Below are positions 62,534-64,000 of a stretch of DNA of 64,000 bases, in pieces. The position numbers were made by a program, and so were the translations under genes. A model generated the notes under the pieces. That model was not told the DNA's origin. It made no database searches and worked only from the letters and a program-made list of their open reading frames with translations. The DNA lies in NCBI GenBank assembly GCA_036502625.1, contig DASXYG010000006.1, positions 21,230-85,229 on the forward strand, written 5' to 3'. This DNA comes from DASXYG01 sp036502625. Lineage in GTDB: Bacteria > Actinomycetota > Actinomycetes > Streptosporangiales > Streptosporangiaceae. How positions within the stretch are numbered: the first letter of the stretch is position 1; the number at the start of each line of letters is the position of its first letter.

Positions 62534-62539
62534 TAGGCT
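62534..62539 (+). promoter_or_regulatory. -10 box TAGGCT, leaderless promoter of the SseB-like gene
   Basis: TAGGCT ends 7 nt before GTG 62547, identical in sequence and spacing to the box before the gene at 4892. Confidence 0.55.
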
Positions 62540-62546
62540 CGGTGGC

Positions 62547-63329
62547 GTGAGCGGGATCCATGGCGACGGGCGCACGATCAGCGGACCCGGGTTCGCGTAC
62601 GACGACGGCTCGGCCGACGCCGCGGTGGAGGCGGCCCTCGCGGCGTACGCCTCGGGCAGCGGCGGTGAGCACGCGGTGGTCGCGGCGCTCGCGGAGTCCC
62701 GGCTCCTGGTCCCGGTCATCGCGGTCGCGGACGGCACCGAACCGGCGGCTTCCGAGGCCGGGCCGCGGCAGGGGAGCGGGGCGGCCGAGGCCGGGTCGCG
62801 GCAGGGGAGGGGCGCGGCCAAAGCGGGGCTGCGGCAGGAAACTGGCGCGGATATGGCGCTGCCCACGCTGGTGGGGCGGGACGGGCGCCGGGCGGTGCCC
62901 GCGTTCACCAGCGCGGCGACCATCGCGGCGTGGCGCGCCGACGCCCGCCCCGTCCCCATCGCCACCCCCGACGTCTGCGCCGCCGCCCTCTCCGAGGACG
63001 CGGCCGCCGTCATCGTGGACGTGGCGGGCCCCGTCCCCATCACGATCTCCGGCCCCCGCCTGGCGGCCCTGGCCTCCGGCACGCCCCCGCCCCCACCCGA
63101 GCGCGACCCCGAGATCCTGGCCGCCCTCCACGCCGCCACCAGCGCGGAACCGTCCGTACGCCGCGTCCGCGTACTGCCCGCCACAGACGCCGACCTGTCC
63201 GTGGACCTGGAGCTCACGACCCCAGCCCCGGACCACGCGGCGCTGGCCCACCGCATAGCCACACACCTGACCACAACCCTCCCCGGCCGCCTACCGCGAG
63301 GCGTCGCCTTCACAATCACCCCCGCCTGA
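62547..63329 (+). CDS. SseB-family protein
   Basis: 260 residues. The SseB N-terminal domain is recognised by RLLVPVIAVADG, MALPTLVGRDGRRAVPAFTSAATIAAW, PVPIATPDVCAAAL and VIVDVAGPVPITISGPRLAALA. In actinobacteria these are cytosolic proteins of unknown role, despite the name from a secretion protein. Between the first strand and MALPT lie three 11-residue repeats (AEAGSRQGRGA type) at residues 69-101. GTG 62547 is the leaderless start. C-terminal 60 residues (RRVRVLPATDADLSVDLEL) form a second small domain. Confidence 0.85.
   Translation: MSGIHGDGRTISGPGFAYDDGSADAAVEAALAAYASGSGGEHAVVAALAESRLLVPVIAVADGTEPAASEAGPRQGSGAAEAGSRQGRGAAKAGLRQETGADMALPTLVGRDGRRAVPAFTSAATIAAWRADARPVPIATPDVCAAALSEDAAAVIVDVAGPVPITISGPRLAALASGTPPPPPERDPEILAALHAATSAEPSVRRVRVLPATDADLSVDLELTTPAPDHAALAHRIATHLTTTLPGRLPRGVAFTITPA
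62751..62849 (+). repeat. 33-bp in-frame tandem repeat, 3 copies, in the SseB-like gene
   Basis: Three units coding SEAGPRQGSGA, AEAGSRQGRGA and AKAGLRQETGA. The unit length equals that of the array in the DUF1116 gene, though the sequences differ. Confidence 0.8.
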
Positions 63330-64000
63330 CCCGGGGCACACTCCCTCGCCCCAGCGCTCCCGGGAGGTGGTCTCGCACCGCGTACCCGGGCAGCCCGCCC
63401 CGCACCTCCGCCCCCGTACCTCCACGCGCCGCAAGGCCATATCCCGGCGGTCTCCATGCGTAGCGGGAGGCGGGAATCCCCGCCCCGCCCCCACCCGTAC
63501 GGCGGTGCCCCGGCGATCCCACATATGGCGGGAGGGTGGGGGCGCCCTCACCCCCACGGTGTCCCGGAGGCCTGTACCCCTAGCGGGGAGGCGTTCTCGC
63601 GTGGCGGGGGTGGGGGGTGAGGCGGTCTCCCACCCTCCGGGGCCGGTGCCCCGGGCGAGGGTGGTGAGGGCCGCGTCCCGGGGCGCGGCTTCGTGGATTG
63701 CGGGGGCAGGGCCGCCCCTGCACCCCGGTGCCTCGGGCGAGGGGGAGGCGAGGGGTTGTCTCCCAGGTCGCGGCTGCGGGTCTGAGGGCTGGGGCTTCGG
63801 GCAGCGTGGGGCTGGGGTTGGGGCTGGGGCGGGACTGGGACGGGGCTGGGACGGGGCTGGACTGGGGGCGCGTCTGCGGGGCTGCGGGTGGCGCGGGTCG
63901 CCTGAGGCGTGGCTTCGTGGACGCGGGCCTGGGAGTGGTTGCGGGACGTCGGGTAGCGCAGGGCTGGAGCAGCGTGGGGCTGGAGCTGCTGGGCTGCGAG
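63330..64000. other. Non-coding, highly repetitive GC-rich end of the window
   Basis: No gene supported in about 670 bases; the few open frames are low-complexity Arg/Pro/Gly strings without homologue-like motifs or ribosome-binding sites. The stretch has degenerate units beginning (G)TCCCGG or GCCCCGG at about 63441, 63506, 63561, 63624, 63646, 63675 and 63729, spaced irregularly by 22-65 bp. From about 63780 it turns into GGGGCTGGGG/GGGACTGGGA simple repeats. Confidence 0.6.

Noticed and set aside
63291..63557. Minus-strand small open frame after the SseB-like gene
   Set aside because: Low-complexity Arg/Gly/Pro sequence, no ribosome-binding site, lies in repetitive DNA.

Overview
The window is chromosomal DNA from a very GC-rich actinobacterium. 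Evidence: third positions are nearly all G or C, GTG starts are common, PriA is of the ATPase-less actinobacterial type, and the order coaBC-metK-priA-(unknown)-def-fmt-rsmB-...-rpe-[FMN riboswitch]-ribE-ribM-ribBA-ribH is an actinobacterial arrangement. A member of the Thermomonosporaceae/Streptosporangiales or a Streptomyces relative is plausible, but the family is an inference. I saw no tRNA, rRNA, transposase, integrase or CRISPR array.

Layout. 1-9.8 kb: housekeeping genes (CoA, SAM, replication restart, start-Met processing, rRNA methylation). 9.8-15.9 kb: AraC and GlxA-like regulators, an oxidoreductase, and a small unit of amino-acid permease, class V aminotransferase and XRE-cupin regulator. 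16-20.7 kb: rpe and a riboflavin operon under an FMN riboswitch, whose genes overlap by GTGA. 20.7-25 kb: a molybdenum-hydroxylase maturation set (CoxD AAA+, CoxE VWA, XdhC, MocA-like cytidylyltransferase). 25-26.3 kb: two methyltransferase genes behind a palindrome-covered promoter. 36.6 down to 26.3 kb, minus strand: a possible single long operon with the three subunits of an oxamate-carbamoyltransferase-like complex (DUF2877, FdrA, DUF1116), then aldose epimerase, a DUF6986 aldolase-like protein, enoyl-CoA hydratase, nitroreductase and acyl-CoA ligase. It is divergent from a PucR regulator at 36.8 kb. 39.9-45.1 kb: a uracil-type NCS2 permease coupled to the three subunits of a molybdenum hydroxylase. 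45.2-48.3 kb: DMT transporter, second GlxA-like regulator, small secreted protein, VOC protein. 48.8-53.4 kb: CoxG and a HyuA/HyuB pair. 53.4-55 kb: SnoaL-like protein, TetR, small nucleoside-kinase-like protein. 55-59.4 kb: a 1,285-residue Gly/Pro-rich protein and its partner. 59.8-62.4 kb: cytosine deaminase (CodA) and a ring-opening amidohydrolase that reads as barbiturase. 62.5-63.3 kb: SseB-like protein, then repetitive non-coding DNA to the end.

How it fits together. CodA (cytosine to uracil), the UraA-type permease, a Mo/Fe-S/FAD hydroxylase (candidate uracil/thymine dehydrogenase, uracil to barbiturate) and barbiturase (barbiturate to ureidomalonate) together outline the oxidative pyrimidine pathway known from Rhodococcus. 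The FdrA/DUF1116/DUF2877 complex acts in E. coli on oxalurate, which is ureidomalonate minus one CH2. No allantoin-pathway gene is visible here. The most interesting proposal is therefore that this complex is a phosphorolytic ureidomalonate (malonamate) carbamoyltransferase that finishes pyrimidine breakdown and conserves carbamoyl phosphate. This is inference and untested. A recurrent regulatory feature is a TANNNT -10 box 6-8 nt before a GTG/ATG, which implies leaderless transcripts.
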